The position numbers were made by a program, and so were the translations under genes. DNA of 8,186 nucleotides, from the NCBI GenBank assembly GCA_945861175.1, contig CAMATR010000058.1, positions 1 to 8,186 on the forward strand. Direction: 5' to 3'. Shown in pieces: positions 6,867 to 8,186 of this stretch. Every line of letters begins with the position of its first letter. Position 1 is the stretch's first letter. Origin of the DNA: Chitinophaga pinensis. Lineage in GTDB: Bacteria; Bacteroidota; Bacteroidia; Flavobacteriales_D; Crocinitomicaceae. Under the pieces are notes generated by a model. The model was given only the letters and a program-made list of their open reading frames with translations. It did no database searches and was not told where the DNA came from.

Positions 6867-8186
6867 ATGAGTTATGATATTATTGTTGTAGGAAGCGGTC
6901 CAGGTGGTTATGTCACAGCGATTAGAGCTTCTCAGTTAGGTTTAAAAACAGCTATTGTTGAAAGAGAATCTTTAGGTGGAATTTGTTTAAACTGGGGGTG
7001 TATCCCAACGAAAGCATTAATAAAAAGTGCAAATGTTTACGAATACCTGACACATGCAAGTGACTATGGAATTACAGTGAAAGAAGCACATGCCGATTTC
7101 ACTGCAATGATTGACAGGAGTCGCGGTGTGGCAAATGGAATGAGCACCGGTATTCAGTTTTTGATGAAAAAGAATAAAATCGATGTCATCAAGGGTAATG
7201 CTACATTGTTGACTGGAAAGAAAATCAGTGTTAAAACTGAAGACGGAACAGTTTCAGAGTTTGCAGCTGATAAAGGTATTATAATTGCAACTGGCGCTCG
7301 ATCGAGAGAATTACCTAATCTACCTCAGGATGGAGAGAAAATTATTGGTTATCGTCAAGCAATGACATTAAAAACTCAACCTAAAAAAATAGTGGTAGTT
7401 GGTTCTGGAGCGATTGGTGTTGAATTTGCCTATTTCTACAACGCAATTGGTACTGAAGTTACTGTAGTTGAATATTTGCCAAATATTGTCCCGGTAGAAG
7501 ACGAAGAAGTTTCAAAGCAATTGGAAAAATCGTTCAAAAAAGCTGGGATCAATGTTATGACCGGTGCTTCCGTTGAATCAGTTGATACAAAAGGAAAAGG
7601 TTGCATTGTTTCCATCAAAACTGCAAAAGGAGAAGAAAAAATCGAGTGTGATGTTGTTCTTTCCGCTGTTGGAATTCAAGCAAATATTGAAAACTTAGGA
7701 TTAGAAGAAGTAGGTATTGTTGTAGATAAAGGACGCATTCTAGTTAACGATTATTACCAAACAAACATTCCGGGATATTATGCAATTGGCGATGTAATTC
7801 CTGGCCCGGCTTTAGCCCACGTTGCTTCTGCGGAGGGAATTATCTGCTTAGAGAAAATAGCCGGGCATCATCCAGAACCATTGGATTATAAAAATATCCC
7901 TGGTTGCACTTATAGTTCTCCAGAAATTGCGTCTGTAGGTTATACTGAGAAAGCTGCAAAGGATGCTGGATTCGATATTAAAATTGGTAAATTTCCATTC
8001 TCCGCATCTGGAAAGGCAAGTGCAGCGGGAGTTAAAGATGGTTTCGTGAAACTTATTTTTGATGCCAAATACGGTGAAATACTTGGTGCACACATGATTG
8101 GTGCAAATGTTACCGAGATGATTGCTGAAATCGTAGCAATCCGAAAATTGGAAACCACAGGAGAAGAATTGATAAAAACAGTTCAT
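6867..8186 (+). CDS. lpdA: Dihydrolipoyl dehydrogenase (E3), 3' truncated by window edge
   Basis: This flavoprotein reoxidises the dihydrolipoyl groups of pyruvate/2-oxoglutarate dehydrogenase complexes or the glycine cleavage system, passing electrons to FAD and then NAD+ in the cytoplasm. The frame stays open for 440 codons to the window end; full-length relatives have about 460-475. The FAD-binding GSGPGGY lies at about residues 9-15. The redox disulfide is C40-LNWG-C45 within GGICLNWGCIPTK. The ATG motif is at 141-143, the NAD-binding GSGAIGVE at 179-186, the second FAD motif AIGDV ends near D309, and the dimerisation domain starts near 340. The window ends at KTVH, exactly where the family's HPHPT-x-SE motif begins, so the catalytic His and Glu lie just outside. 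The ATG at 6867 gives the normal E3 N-terminus (MSYDIIVVGSG). No E1 or E2 gene lies on the visible side, so it may be a stand-alone E3 serving several complexes. Confidence 0.96.
   Translation, partial: MSYDIIVVGSGPGGYVTAIRASQLGLKTAIVERESLGGICLNWGCIPTKALIKSANVYEYLTHASDYGITVKEAHADFTAMIDRSRGVANGMSTGIQFLMKKNKIDVIKGNATLLTGKKISVKTEDGTVSEFAADKGIIIATGARSRELPNLPQDGEKIIGYRQAMTLKTQPKKIVVVGSGAIGVEFAYFYNAIGTEVTVVEYLPNIVPVEDEEVSKQLEKSFKKAGINVMTGASVESVDTKGKGCIVSIKTAKGEEKIECDVVLSAVGIQANIENLGLEEVGIVVDKGRILVNDYYQTNIPGYYAIGDVIPGPALAHVASAEGIICLEKIAGHHPEPLDYKNIPGCTYSSPEIASVGYTEKAAKDAGFDIKIGKFPFSASGKASAAGVKDGFVKLIFDAKYGEILGAHMIGANVTEMIAEIVAIRKLETTGEELIKTVH

Noticed and set aside
7436..8186. Minus-strand open frames 7436-7618, 7848-8186 and 7940-8158 at the right end
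   Set aside because: All are antisense to lpdA, which is continuous and carries its motifs in the right order up to the window end.

Overview
The window looks like a chromosomal piece of a low-GC member of the Bacteroidota, probably Flavobacteriia-like. Three things point there: the AT-rich base composition, gene starts without clear Shine-Dalgarno sequences, and a dihydrolipoyl dehydrogenase with the CLNWGC form of the redox-disulfide motif, familiar from that phylum. The taxonomic call is an inference from sequence style. All real genes are on the + strand and coding density is very high.

Bases 1-4717 hold the distal part of a tripartite RND efflux operon. In order it has the C-terminal part of a TolC-like outer-membrane channel (cut by the left edge), a periplasmic membrane-fusion adaptor, and a 1042-residue inner-membrane RND pump of the HAE1/AcrB type with the proton-relay residues intact. 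The gaps are 36 and 9 bases, and a strong intrinsic terminator (4720-4748) follows the pump. The three products would form one proton-driven export channel from the inner membrane or periplasm to the outside. Substrate and regulator cannot be read from this window.

Bases 4749-6795 hold a separate gene for a 660-residue polytopic membrane protein: a GT-C/PMT-like membrane part followed by C-terminal TPRs. Its motif series closely resembles the eukaryotic TMTC O-mannosyltransferases. It is the least routine gene here.

Bases 6867-8186 hold dihydrolipoyl dehydrogenase (E3 of the 2-oxoacid dehydrogenase complexes), cut by the right edge just before its His-Glu active-site motif. The 71-base gap before it has a plausible Bacteroidota-type promoter and, competing with that reading, a 22-codon ORF whose stop overlaps the lpdA start.

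I saw no RNA genes, insertion sequences, CRISPR arrays, phage genes or defence genes. No gap between genes exceeds 100 bases. I found no convincing evidence of a wholly new system; the findings are modest points around otherwise recognisable genes.
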